A DNA stretch of 64,000 nt from UBA1366 sp047602575 (GTDB lineage: Bacteria > Bacillota > Clostridia > Oscillospirales > Ruminococcaceae): NCBI GenBank assembly GCA_047602575.1, contig JASGGY010000003.1:1116001-1180000 (forward strand), written 5' to 3'. This document shows, piece by piece, positions 40,885 to 48,931 of this stretch (position 1 is the stretch's first letter; every line of letters begins with the position of its first letter). The notes under the pieces are model-generated. The model saw only the letters and a program-made list of their open reading frames with translations. It made no database searches and was not told the DNA's origin. The position numbers and the translations under genes are program-made.

Positions 40885-42519
40885 GTGATAAACGGAAACC
40901 AGCTGCGCGACGCGTTCATCAGCGCCGCGAACAGCATCGCAAACAATAAGAAAGCGGTGGACGAGCTGAACGTCTTTCCCGTTCCGGACGGCGACACGGG
41001 GACGAATATGTCCATGACCATGAGCAACGCCCTCGCGGAGCTTGCGCGCATGGACAACGACGTGACGGTCGCGCAGGTCGCGGAAACCACCGCCTCCGCT
41101 CTGCTGCGCGGGGCGCGTGGCAACTCCGGCGTGATCCTCTCGCTACTGTTCCGCGGGTTTGCGCGCGGATTTGCAGGCGCTGCGAAAGCCGACTGCGAAC
41201 TGATTGTCAAAGCGCTTGAGATCGGCGTGGAGGGCGCTTACAAGTCGGTGATGAAGCCCACGGAGGGCACAATCCTCACCGTAGCGCGTCTTGCCGCAGA
41301 GCAGGCGAAGCAGACGGCGCTTTCCACCAACGACGTAACGGTACTCTGGAGCGACGTATGCGCGGCGGCAAAAACGGCGCTGGACGACACGCCCAACCTC
41401 CTTCCCGCACTAAAAAAAGCGGGCGTGGTGGACGCGGGCGGACAGGGCTTGCTGTTGATTTATCAGGCGATGGGTGACGTTTTCGCGGGAAAAACGATCA
41501 CCGCCGCGCAGGCACCGGTTGAGAAGCGCATTCCGACCTTTGAGTCGTTTTCCAACACCGTGGGCGATTTTGACGAAGAAATCAATTTCACCTACTGCAC
41601 CGAAATGCTGATCACCAAATCAAAAAAAGCCGCCGATTCCTCAAAGCTGCGCGCTTATCTGGAAACCATCGGCGACTGCGTGGTGGTGGTCGAGGACGAC
41701 GAGATCATCAAGGTGCACGTTCACACCAACAACCCTGGCAAGGCAATCGAAAAGGCACTCACATTCGGCACGATTAATTTACCGAAAATCGAGAATATGC
41801 GGATGCAGCACGAGGCGCGCCAGAAGCAGTCCACGCAGGAATTCACCCCCGCCGCACCGGAAAAGCAATACGGCTTTGTCGCCGTCGCCGCGGGCGCGGG
41901 CGTCGAGGAAATGTTCCGCGACATCGGGGTGGACTGTATCGTGCGCGGCGGTCAGACGATGAACCCCTCCACCGAAGATATTTTAGCGGCAATCTGCGCG
42001 TGTCCGGCGGAAATCGTATTTGTTCTGCCTAATAATAAAAATATCATCCTTGCCGCCGAGCAGGCTGTCAAGCTTGCCGACCGGAAGGTCTGCGTTTTGC
42101 AAACACGCACCATCCCGCAGGGCATGGCTGCGATGCTCGCCTTTGACCCCGACGCGGATTTCAACAAAAACCGCATCGAAATGACCCACGCATTGGAGCG
42201 CGTTTCCACCGGTCAGATCACCTTTGCCGCCCGCGATTCGGACTATGAGGGGCATTCCATCAAAAAGGGCGAAATCCTCGCCATGGACAACGGCAAGCTT
42301 TCTTTTGTGGACAAGGACGTCACCCGCGCCGCGTTCAAGCTTTCCAAAAAGCTGATTAAGGGCGACAGTAGCTTCCTCACCGTCATCTATGGCGCGGATG
42401 TCACCGACGAAAACGCTGAAGCCCTCCGCGACCAGCTCGCCGCGAAATTCTCCCACCTCGAGATCAACCTCATCAACGGCGGCCAGCCGGTTTACTATTA
42501 TATCATTTCGGTGGAGTGA
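40885..42519 (+). CDS. fakA: Fatty acid kinase subunit FakA (DAK2/YloV)
   Basis: A 544-residue protein: N-terminal DhaL/DAK2 ATP-binding domain (about 1-200; Mg-binding aspartates in NVFPVPDGDTGTNMSMTM, and LRGARGNSGVILSLLFRG, VVDAGGQGLLLIYQAMG), a middle domain (about 235-310, INFTYCTEMLITKSKK, VVEDDEIIKVHVHTNNPGK) and a C-terminal DegV-like/FakA domain (about 330-544). It phosphorylates FakB-bound exogenous fatty acids for phospholipid synthesis. The start is GTG with AAGGGGG upstream. It follows Gls24 by 38 bases. recG, often next, is replaced by a repeat array. Confidence 0.93.
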   Translation: MINGNQLRDAFISAANSIANNKKAVDELNVFPVPDGDTGTNMSMTMSNALAELARMDNDVTVAQVAETTASALLRGARGNSGVILSLLFRGFARGFAGAAKADCELIVKALEIGVEGAYKSVMKPTEGTILTVARLAAEQAKQTALSTNDVTVLWSDVCAAAKTALDDTPNLLPALKKAGVVDAGGQGLLLIYQAMGDVFAGKTITAAQAPVEKRIPTFESFSNTVGDFDEEINFTYCTEMLITKSKKAADSSKLRAYLETIGDCVVVVEDDEIIKVHVHTNNPGKAIEKALTFGTINLPKIENMRMQHEARQKQSTQEFTPAAPEKQYGFVAVAAGAGVEEMFRDIGVDCIVRGGQTMNPSTEDILAAICACPAEIVFVLPNNKNIILAAEQAVKLADRKVCVLQTRTIPQGMAAMLAFDPDADFNKNRIEMTHALERVSTGQITFAARDSDYEGHSIKKGEILAMDNGKLSFVDKDVTRAAFKLSKKLIKGDSSFLTVIYGADVTDENAEALRDQLAAKFSHLEINLINGGQPVYYYIISVE

Positions 42520-43061
42520 TGGGGGGGTTATGCAGGGGCGCTGCCCCTGCACCCCGCCAAAGGGGGCATGCCCCCTTTGGAAACCCTTTGCGCGCGTTGG
42601 GGTGTCTGCTTTTCGACCGGATAGCGTGCGCGTTTACACTTTGTGCTTCTCAATGGGATTTGGTTTGTGGTGTGGGGAAATTCGCGCGATGTGTTTTAAA
42701 CATCAAACTACTAATATCCAAAACACAAAAGTTTTGGTCAAGCTTTTTCAAAAGCTTGCGGAATCCAAAGGCAGCGCCTTTGGTCGCTGTCCGCAGACAG
42801 TGAAACCCCCAAACCCCCAATGGGAGCTCCGCAAGGGGTGAATTGAGCGACAGTCCAGCGGACTGTCGCTCAAGAGAGGACGCCCTGCGATAGAGGGCGT
42901 CCCCTCTGAGAAGTTCGAGCGAACTCCCCTCCGTTCACCTGTGAACGGACGCACCCCCGCGATACCCCGCTCGCAAAAAGCGATAACAACTTCCCCTGCC
43001 TCATGGCACGGACAAACCCGCCCCACCTGCTTTTGACATCCATTTAAAGGACGTGCTGCAT
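42520..43061. repeat. Hairpin-rich repeat array with copy C of the dispersed repeat
   Basis: No gene in 540 bases, but at least eight hairpins. GCAGGGGC-GCT-GCCCCTGC (42532-42550) and a 24-base perfect palindrome (42557-42580, arms CCAAAGGGGGCA and TGCCCCCTTTGG) form copy C, minus-oriented, starting 12 bases after the fakA stop. Then come AAGC-based stems near 42740-42757, CCAAAGGC-AGC-GCCTTTGG (about 42767-42785), a 12-base-pair stem GAGCGACAGTCC-AGC-GGACTGTCGCTC (about 42845-42871), a GGACGCCC/GGGCGTCC stem (about 42878-42903), GTTCG-AGC-GAAC (about 42914-42925) and CCGTTCAC-CT-GTGAACGG (about 42932-42949). Loops of AGC recur. Confidence 0.8.
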
Positions 43062-43409
43062 ATGCTGAAAAGAAAATGTGTGCGAATCTTAATAAAAATT
43101 GTTTCCGTGATTTTCATAATCGCTTTGGTGCTGTTTGTTAAAATGCAGATTAATATTTACCAAAGAGAAAATAGAAATGAAGAACTAATGGCTGCGTTTG
43201 AAAATTCAAAAAACACTTTGATAATTGAAAAGCACAGAGGTCTTTGGGGTGCAGACTATAAATATTGTGTTCTTAAGAGTGGTCACTCTGATTCATCCAC
43301 CATATGCTTTTATGTCATAAATATGTTTTCTAACGGTTACCTCCGACAATGGACACTTGGACATGAAAAACCATATACGGACCAAACCATATTAGATTAC
43401 GCAGAATAA
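43062..43409 (+). CDS. Hypothetical AT-rich single-helix membrane protein
   Basis: A 115-residue protein with a basic N-terminus (MLKRKCVRILIK), one membrane helix (about 9-30) and a small outward domain (NSKNTLIIEKHRGLWGADYK and SGHSDSSTICFYVINMFSNG). I recognise no family. Its DNA is far more AT-rich than all neighbouring genes and uses A/T-ending codons, which suggests recent transfer. It stands directly after the hairpin array and before a terminator-like stem. The ATG is chosen over a GTG three codons earlier because AAAGGA then has usable spacing. Confidence 0.6.
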   Translation: MLKRKCVRILIKIVSVIFIIALVLFVKMQINIYQRENRNEELMAAFENSKNTLIIEKHRGLWGADYKYCVLKSGHSDSSTICFYVINMFSNGYLRQWTLGHEKPYTDQTILDYAE

Positions 43410-43438
43410 TCAAGGCGGGGCAACACCTCGCCTTGATT
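43408..43438. terminator. Hairpin between converging genes
   Basis: AATCAAGGCGGGG pairs with CCTCGCCTTGATT (43426-43438) around a short loop, between the AT-rich plus-strand gene and the minus-strand YkgJ-like gene. The T-tract is weak on both sides. Confidence 0.6.
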
Positions 43439-43444
43439 ATTGGT

Positions 43445-43936
43445 TTACCTATGATTCCCACATTCCACGAACAAAATCGGATACTGCGGAAGATATTTTT
43501 TCACGATCGGGGGGGTTTTATCCGCTTGCTCAAAAATCATCGGCGCTAATCTCCGTGCCAGTGCGGAAAGCTTATCAAGAGGTCTTGTGATCATCACCGG
43601 ACACACCGGCGACAGCACAATCACGCGCCTGCTTTCAAATTCCATCACGCGCAGCGGCCAGATTCTGCAGTCAAAGGGCTTGTCTGCGCCCATTTTGCAG
43701 CCCGTTGCGCGGTCGAGCATCGAGCAGTAATACAAGTCCTCGTCCGCCTCTCTTGTCAGGCGCAGCAGCGCGTAATCCCCGCAGTCGATGAACGGCTGCG
43801 CGGGATTAAATTTTGTCTGAATCAAATCGCGCGTTGGGTCGTCAATGACGGGCGTTTCCCAAAGGTCATAGCTGTCAAAGGAGCAGCAGAGCCGGCAGCT
43901 TTTGCAGTCGGCGGGTGTCAGCAGTTCGGATAGCAT
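43445..43936 (-). CDS. YkgJ-type cysteine-cluster (Zn/Fe-binding) protein
   Basis: A 163-residue soluble protein with the metal-chelating cysteine pattern of the YkgJ family: CKSCRLCCSFDSYDLWE near the start, YYCSMLDRATGCKMGADKPF with DCRIWPLRVM in the middle, and a late SPVCPVM. The family binds Zn or an Fe-S cluster; function mostly unknown. Two ATGs lie two codons apart; the inner one has seven-base spacing to GGGGGA. A terminator-like hairpin ends directly upstream, so expression may depend on readthrough. Confidence 0.8.
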   Translation of the reverse strand: MLSELLTPADCKSCRLCCSFDSYDLWETPVIDDPTRDLIQTKFNPAQPFIDCGDYALLRLTREADEDLYYCSMLDRATGCKMGADKPFDCRIWPLRVMEFESRRVIVLSPVCPVMITRPLDKLSALARRLAPMIFEQADKTPPIVKKYLPQYPILFVECGNHR

Positions 43937-43950
43937 GAGCATTCCCCCAT

Positions 43951-44020
43951 AAAAAAGCGGATGAACCGCATTGAAAACCGTCGGTCTAGCCGAACGGTTT
44001 TTGTTTCATCCGCTTTATTT
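43951..44020. terminator. Long nested hairpin with U-tract before the YkgJ-like gene
   Basis: Outer arms AAGCGGATGAA (43955-43965) and TTCATCCGCTT (44005-44015) enclose an inner stem AAAACCGT/ACGGTTTT. On the minus strand six T follow directly and then the ribosome site of the next gene; on the plus strand TTTATTTTA follows. It can end spoVAC transcription or act as an attenuator for the gene after it. Confidence 0.75.
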
Positions 44021-44058
44021 TACCACGCCGCCTTATGGAATACAACCGTATTTTGTTG

Positions 44059-44496
44059 CTATTTCAGAAAATAATAAATCAGCCCGTAAATCACCGATGC
44101 GACTGTTCCGTAAAGAATCACCGGTCCTGAAATGATGAAAATTTTCGCGCCCAGTCCCAGCACAAAGCCCTCCGTCTTGAATTCCACCGCCGGCGCAACC
44201 ACGGAGTTGGCAAAGCCTGTGATGGGCACGAGCGTTCCCGCGCCGCCGTGCTTGGCGATTTTGTCATAAAGACGCAAGCCCGTCAGAAGTGCCGCCAGAA
44301 ACACCAGCGTCACCGACGAAAGTAGTCGCGCGTTGTCAAGGCTTAAGCCCCAGCGATGATAGTAATTGAGCATCAGCTCCCCCAGCACACAAATCAACCC
44401 GCCGATGACAAACGCCTTCGGGATGGTGATATAGGACTTGGTTTTCGCCGACGCGTTTTTGTAAAGCTCCTCGTACTGCGTATTGCTTAACTGCAT
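44059..44496 (-). CDS. spoVAC: Stage V sporulation protein AC
   Basis: A 145-residue membrane protein of the SpoVAC/SpoVAEB family: N-terminal cytoplasmic segment, then PKAFVIGGLICVLGELMLNY, TLVFLAALLTGLRLYDKIAK, HGGAGTLVPITGFANSVVAP, AVEFKTEGFVLGLGAKIFII. SpoVA proteins form the spore channel for dipicolinic acid. The N-terminal extension before the first helix favours SpoVAC over SpoVAE. It stands alone here, without spoVAD or spoVAE. A sigma-G-like promoter and a hairpin lie directly upstream. Confidence 0.88.
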   Translation of the reverse strand: MQLSNTQYEELYKNASAKTKSYITIPKAFVIGGLICVLGELMLNYYHRWGLSLDNARLLSSVTLVFLAALLTGLRLYDKIAKHGGAGTLVPITGFANSVVAPAVEFKTEGFVLGLGAKIFIISGPVILYGTVASVIYGLIYYFLK

Positions 44497-44553
44497 AAAA
44501 AACTCCCCCTGCGGTAAAATACACAGCTAGTATCCGCAGGGGAGTGCTTTTTT
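44497..44553 (-). terminator. Hairpin with T-run ending at the spoVAC start codon
   Basis: ACTCCCCCTGCGG (44502-44514) pairs with CCGCAGGGGAGT (44534-44545). On the minus strand the 3' arm carries the spoVAC ribosome site (GGGGGAG) and is followed by TTTTTT and then the ATG. The shape is that of a terminator, but its 5' arm overlaps the sigma-G promoter, so transcripts from that promoter should not form the full stem while those from upstream would. Confidence 0.6.
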
Positions 44554-44557
44554 ATTC
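44528..44557 (-). promoter_or_regulatory. Sigma-G/sigma-F type promoter of spoVAC
   Basis: Minus-strand GAATA (44553-44557), an 18-base spacer and GATACTA (44528-44534), close to the forespore sigma consensus (GNATA / CATACTA). SpoVA genes are known sigma-G targets, which supports the call. Confidence 0.65.
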
Positions 44558-44669
44558 ATTTAGGAATCAGTCAGAATGAATCTTTTGATTAAGCCACATG
44601 ATTTTTAAATCAGGGAATGCAGTGAGAGAAGCACAAAGAATAAAATCAATCCATTTCATATGAGTAAAC

Positions 44670-44758
44670 AACGTACTAATCAACAAAACAAAGGGTTTCC
44701 AAAGGGGGCATGCCCCCTTTGGTGGGTGGTGTCGGAGGGTGAAACCCTCTGACTAAGG
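44670..44758 (+). repeat. Dispersed hairpin repeat, copy D (after the GH26 gene)
   Basis: Flank CAAAACAAAGGGTTTCC, then a 24-base perfect palindrome (44699-44722, arms CCAAAGGGGGCA and TGCCCCCTTTGG) and a second stem GAGGGT-GAA-ACCCTC (about 44734-44748). On the GH26 strand it begins within ten bases of the stop codon. The stretch 44558-44669 between it and the spoVAC promoter holds nothing I recognise. Confidence 0.8.
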
Positions 44759-46393
44759 TTAATCTAAAGTCTGATCCGTTTCATTTTCATCGCCGGTGAA
44801 TTCCGGAAGCTCGTCGAGGGTGATGACGATGTTGTTGCTGTAAAGCTTCACAAGCTCCGCGCGGGTGTTGACGGCTTCGTTGAGCGAGCCGTCCGGATTG
44901 ATGATATAATCGCCGCTCCACACGGCAAACCAGCTCCACATCGCCTTGTCCCGCACCATGTTCTCCGCATACGGCACATCGCCGCACTCGGAAAGCGCAA
45001 CGGGCTTGTTCGGCGAAATTTTCGTCTGCGCCAGAAAGGCATTGATCTGACCGGTGTTTGCCGCGTCACCGTAAATATCGGCGGAAATGATGTCGCAGTA
45101 ATTGTCGCCCACATACCAGTCCGCGTTTTGCGCGTTCCAGATCCAGATGAGGTTGTCAAGCCCGAAATATGCCGTCTGCCGCTCATAGAGCAGCTTCCAC
45201 AGCCACTGATAGCTTGCCTTGTCCTCGCCCCACCAGAACCAGCCGCCGCCCGCCTCATGCAGAGGCCGCCACAGCACCGTGACGTTGTGTTCCTTGAGAA
45301 TCGCAAGCTCCGCGGAAACCTTGTCGATGTCCTTGACCAGTGCCACGCAGCTTTCGCTGATTTTTCCCTGCGCGCAGAGCCTTTCCAGCTGATCCTCGTC
45401 AAGGCGGGCGATGTTCACATCCGTCACCGCGTCGGAGAGCTTAAAGGCGGTGTCCTTGCTGTAAAATGCGTTTTTCGCATCGCCCGGCGCCGCCCAGTGC
45501 CAGACGTAGCCGACCAGCCCACCCATGCGGCTCCATTCCACGGCATTCTGCACGTCGTCCGCATCCATCCCCTCCGCGGTATAGGGCATCATGTCGCTGA
45601 AACGGATGGCGGGATACAAGCCGGTCGCGTTGTAAACGGCGGCGATTTCCGCGTTCGAGCCGGGCGTGACAAACTGACCGCTTAACACCGACCCGCCGAA
45701 ACGGCGGCAAAGATAGGTGTAAATTTGCGCGGTGCGCGCATCAGCTTTTTTATTGGAAAGCGTGGGGATATTCCCGCCGTCAAAGCCGACGCTCAAGTCA
45801 GAAATCGTGCTGCTTGCCGTGAGGGTGAGGGAATCGATCCCAATCCCGCCGTCACCAATTTCCAACGCGATGGTGTGCGTTGCGGCGGTAAGATAGAGAT
45901 TATCAAAGGTATAGCTCAAAAAACCGCTTTTTCCGGCGCAGGCCAGCTCGCCCACCGGCGCGCCGTCAGCAAGCACGCCGTTTTTCGCCTGTTTGTCGGC
46001 GCAGACGCGCAGGGTAAGGCTGTAATACTGCGCGGTATCAACGGTGATTTCTAATGCCCAGCCGTCGCCCGCGTCGTCGAGTCTTGTCACATAACCGACG
46101 GCTTCTCCAGATGAATTTTCCATTTCGGCGGTTTTCGCGTTGCCGGAGAGTATACCCGATTCGGCTTCATAGGTTTTTTCAAAGGGTGTGTAAGCCACGG
46201 GGGTGCGGGTCAGCACCGCCTGCTCGGCGGTTGTGACGGCGGTTTCGGCGGGCGGCGCGGATGTCGCCGCGGTTGTTTGTTCCATAAAAGAGGACGGCTC
46301 GGACACGGCGGTGAATTCCCCCGCACAGCCCGTCAGCACGATTGCGCAGGCTGCGCAGATCGCGGCGCGCCGGAAAAGCTTTGGCATTTGCAT
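44759..46393 (-). CDS. GH26 beta-mannanase lipoprotein with CBM35-like domain
   Basis: A 544-residue lipoprotein (lipobox VLTGC, Cys23) with a Thr/Ala/Glu-rich linker, a CBM35-like beta-sandwich (about 72-195, opening FEKTYEAESGILSGNAK and ending GGIGIDSLTLT), and a GH26 barrel (about 210-530). Catalytic acid/base is Glu380 in VLWRPLHEAGGGWFWWG; nucleophile Glu469 in VALSECGDVPY. WHWAAPGDAKNAFYSKD also fits GH26. It should cut beta-1,4-mannan at the cell surface. AGGAAATAACC lies before the ATG. It follows the GH95 gene by 23 bases in one operon. Confidence 0.93.
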   Translation of the reverse strand: MQMPKLFRRAAICAACAIVLTGCAGEFTAVSEPSSFMEQTTAATSAPPAETAVTTAEQAVLTRTPVAYTPFEKTYEAESGILSGNAKTAEMENSSGEAVGYVTRLDDAGDGWALEITVDTAQYYSLTLRVCADKQAKNGVLADGAPVGELACAGKSGFLSYTFDNLYLTAATHTIALEIGDGGIGIDSLTLTASSTISDLSVGFDGGNIPTLSNKKADARTAQIYTYLCRRFGGSVLSGQFVTPGSNAEIAAVYNATGLYPAIRFSDMMPYTAEGMDADDVQNAVEWSRMGGLVGYVWHWAAPGDAKNAFYSKDTAFKLSDAVTDVNIARLDEDQLERLCAQGKISESCVALVKDIDKVSAELAILKEHNVTVLWRPLHEAGGGWFWWGEDKASYQWLWKLLYERQTAYFGLDNLIWIWNAQNADWYVGDNYCDIISADIYGDAANTGQINAFLAQTKISPNKPVALSECGDVPYAENMVRDKAMWSWFAVWSGDYIINPDGSLNEAVNTRAELVKLYSNNIVITLDELPEFTGDENETDQTLD

Positions 46394-46416
46394 GGTTATT
46401 TCCTGTTCCTCCGCAC

Positions 46417-48777
46417 TCAGCGGATCAGTTCATAAAAAGCACCTGCTTCGGTATCAAAGCACAGTGCGCCGTTTTCCTCGGTCACGGCGATTTGGATGCC
46501 GTCGCGCAGTATTTTTCCGCCGCCCGGCACAACCAGCCGGCATTGCCGTCCGCTGCGGGAAAGCAGCACTGCCTTTGTCACCTTGCCCTGCGCCCAGCGG
46601 CAGGACACGGTGAAACCGCCCCGCGCGCGCAGATTGCTGAATTCACCCTGCTCCCACTGCGCGGGAAGGGCGGGCAGGAGGAGGATTTCCCCCGCCGTGC
46701 TTTGGAGCAGCGCCTCAGTGATGCCCGCCGCGCCGCCAAAGTTGCCGTCGATCTGAAACGGCGGGTGCATATCAAAGAGGTTGACGCTTGTGCTGTGCGT
46801 CAGCAGTGCGCAGGCGTTTTCATAAACGCGCTCCCCGTCGCCCAGCCGCGCCCAGAGGTTGATGATCCACGCGCGGCTCCAGCCCGTGTGCCCACCCCCG
46901 TGGGAAAGCCTGCGCAGGATGGTCGCGCGCGCCGCATCGGCAAGCTCCTTTGTGTGGCGCGCGGTGATCTGCTCGGCGGGGTAGAGCGCGAACAGCTGCG
47001 AGATGTGGCGGTGTCCCGGCTCGGGCTCGTCATAGTCTTCCGCCCATTCCATGATCTGACCGTGCTGCCCGATTTCCGGCTTGGGAAGCCGGTCGCGCAG
47101 GGCGATGAGCTTTTTGACAAACTCGATGTCACGTCCGAGAATCAGTCCTGCTTCTATGATTGCCGAAAACAGCGCGAAAATAATCTGGCTGTCCATGGAC
47201 GGCGCAATGCAAAGCGATCCCGTCGCGCCGGACGCGGTGCGGTAGCAGTTTTCCGGCGACACGGAAGGACTTGTCACAAGCCTGCCCTTTGCATCAAGGG
47301 TGAGGAAGTCCACAAAAAACGCACCGGCTTCCTTGAGCGTGTCAAATCTCTCATCGAGAAAGGCGTTGTCAAGGGTGAAGCGGTAATGCTCCCAGATGTG
47401 CAGGCACAGCCATGCCGCGCCCATCGGCCACTGCGTGGCGGGCAGCCATAAATCCTGCGGCGCGGTGTCACCCCACAGGTCGGTATTATGGTGGCAGACA
47501 AAGCCGCCGCAGTCATACATCTCCCGGGCGGTGTCGCGTCCGTTGGGGCGCATCCGCTCGATGAGGTCGAACAGCGGGCTGTGCAGCTCCGGCAGAGCGC
47601 ACTGCTCCGCGCCCCAGTAATTCATTTGGGTGTTGATGTTGATGGTGAATTTACACCCCCACGCGGGCCACATATCTTTGTTCCAGATGCCCTGTAAATT
47701 CATGGGCAGCGTTCCCTCGCGGCTGCCGGAAATCATCAGATAGCGGCTGAAGTTGTGATAAAGCTCAAAGAGCTTGTTGTCCTCGCCACCCTCTTTTAAG
47801 CGCGCAAGGCGTTCGTCGGTCGGAAGCGCCGCGACAATGCCCACGCTTTCCCCCAGCGACAATTTCACACGGTTGTAGTAATTCTGATAGTCTTCAATGT
47901 GCCGCTGCTTGAGCGTTTCATACGGCGACTCCAGCGCGCGCTCGCAGTCGAGTACCGCCAGCGCCTGGTATTCCGCAAAGCGGTAGCTTGTCCGGCACGA
48001 CACCACGATCGTTACCGCGTCGCAGCCCTCCGCACACAGATACGAGCCGTTCGGGAACATCCGCCCGCCCTGTGCGGCGATTTTGATGTAAGCGGCAAAA
48101 TGGATGCCGCCCGCCCCGCCGGCGCTTCCGCAGTAAAAAATACAATCCTGTGATACGGGCGAATTGTCGGTGAAGTCGTCGTCGCGCCCGTCGATGCCGA
48201 CCTTGATGCTCACCACGCCCGGCTTGTCCGCCGTCAGGTTCACCGTCAGCACATTGTCGGGACTTGACGCAAACACCTCGCGGGTGTAGGTTGTGTCGCC
48301 GACGGTATAGACGGTCGTGCAAAGGGCGGTGTTCAGGTCAAGGCTGCGCTGATAGCCGGAAATGCCCTCCATTGGGTTTGCGATCGCCGGATGCTCCAGC
48401 ATGCTGTGGTTGTATTTCCCCTGATATGCCGTCAGCGCGCCAAGCCCGGTGTGAGCAATTGTCAGCTCGCCCAGCGGCTGATAATGGCGCTGGTTGACCG
48501 GCGTTCCGACAAAGGAATCCCAGACGATCTCCTCGGCTTCCTCAATTTTCTCCTGTGCAAGCAGCGTGCGCACGCGCGATAGGTTTTCGAGCGCCTGCGG
48601 GTTGTTGCGCTTTCTTGCGCCGCCTGACCAGATGGAATCCTCGTTAAGCTGGATGGTTTCATACAGCGGGCGGGAAAACACCATCCCGCCGATTCTGCCG
48701 TTGCCGACGGGAAGCGCCGCGTTCCAGTCCGCAGCGGGGGCTTGATACCAAAGCAGGGATGCGCAGTTTTGTTCCAT
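46417..48777 (-). CDS. GH95 family alpha-L-fucosidase/galactosidase
   Basis: A 786-residue GH95 enzyme without signal peptide, so probably cytoplasmic. N-terminal beta domain opens LLWYQAPAADWNAALPVGNG with RIGGMVFS and ETIQLNEDSIWSGG. The catalytic residues known from Bifidobacterium AfcA are all in place: the two Asn in ININTQMNYWGAE, the Glu in SVSPENCY, and the Asp in PPFQIDGNFGGAAGITEAL. The family removes alpha-1,2-linked fucose or L-galactose. Paired with a surface mannanase, it suggests use of fucosylated host or plant glycans. It has its own promoter and a GGAG site eight bases before the ATG. Confidence 0.94.
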   Translation of the reverse strand: MEQNCASLLWYQAPAADWNAALPVGNGRIGGMVFSRPLYETIQLNEDSIWSGGARKRNNPQALENLSRVRTLLAQEKIEEAEEIVWDSFVGTPVNQRHYQPLGELTIAHTGLGALTAYQGKYNHSMLEHPAIANPMEGISGYQRSLDLNTALCTTVYTVGDTTYTREVFASSPDNVLTVNLTADKPGVVSIKVGIDGRDDDFTDNSPVSQDCIFYCGSAGGAGGIHFAAYIKIAAQGGRMFPNGSYLCAEGCDAVTIVVSCRTSYRFAEYQALAVLDCERALESPYETLKQRHIEDYQNYYNRVKLSLGESVGIVAALPTDERLARLKEGGEDNKLFELYHNFSRYLMISGSREGTLPMNLQGIWNKDMWPAWGCKFTININTQMNYWGAEQCALPELHSPLFDLIERMRPNGRDTAREMYDCGGFVCHHNTDLWGDTAPQDLWLPATQWPMGAAWLCLHIWEHYRFTLDNAFLDERFDTLKEAGAFFVDFLTLDAKGRLVTSPSVSPENCYRTASGATGSLCIAPSMDSQIIFALFSAIIEAGLILGRDIEFVKKLIALRDRLPKPEIGQHGQIMEWAEDYDEPEPGHRHISQLFALYPAEQITARHTKELADAARATILRRLSHGGGHTGWSRAWIINLWARLGDGERVYENACALLTHSTSVNLFDMHPPFQIDGNFGGAAGITEALLQSTAGEILLLPALPAQWEQGEFSNLRARGGFTVSCRWAQGKVTKAVLLSRSGRQCRLVVPGGGKILRDGIQIAVTEENGALCFDTEAGAFYELIR

Positions 48778-48821
48778 ACAGTTCTCCTTTTGCTTCTTTC
48801 GCGAAGTCGTTTGTTATCTTC

Positions 48822-48850
48822 ATTGTATCACATTCTTGTGTCCGGCGCAA
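48822..48850 (-). promoter_or_regulatory. Promoter of the GH95-GH26 operon
   Basis: Minus-strand TTGCGC (48845-48850), a 17-base spacer and TACAAT (48822-48827), about 40 bases before the start codon. Confidence 0.7.
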
Positions 48851-48892
48851 CGCTTTTTATTGAAAATCTACGCCGCCCAAGTAATGGTATTG

Positions 48893-48926
48893 AAAAACGC
48901 CCCACCGTTGGGTGGAGCGCTTTTTG
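48893..48926 (-). terminator. Terminator of the carbohydrate ABC operon
   Basis: GCCCCACC pairs with GGTGGAGC around GTTG, with AAAAA on the left and TTTTT on the right; it begins a few bases after the last permease stop at 48932. Confidence 0.85.
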
Positions 48927-48931
48927 TCTGT

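Noticed and set aside
42520..43061. CRISPR array
   Set aside because: Palindromes are present but the units differ in sequence and spacing, with no regular direct repeat and no cas genes.
46342..47451. Long plus-strand frame (369 codons) inside the GH95 gene
   Set aside because: It is antisense to a clearly conserved enzyme; its translation is Arg/Ala-rich with no domain, typical of shadow frames in high-GC DNA.
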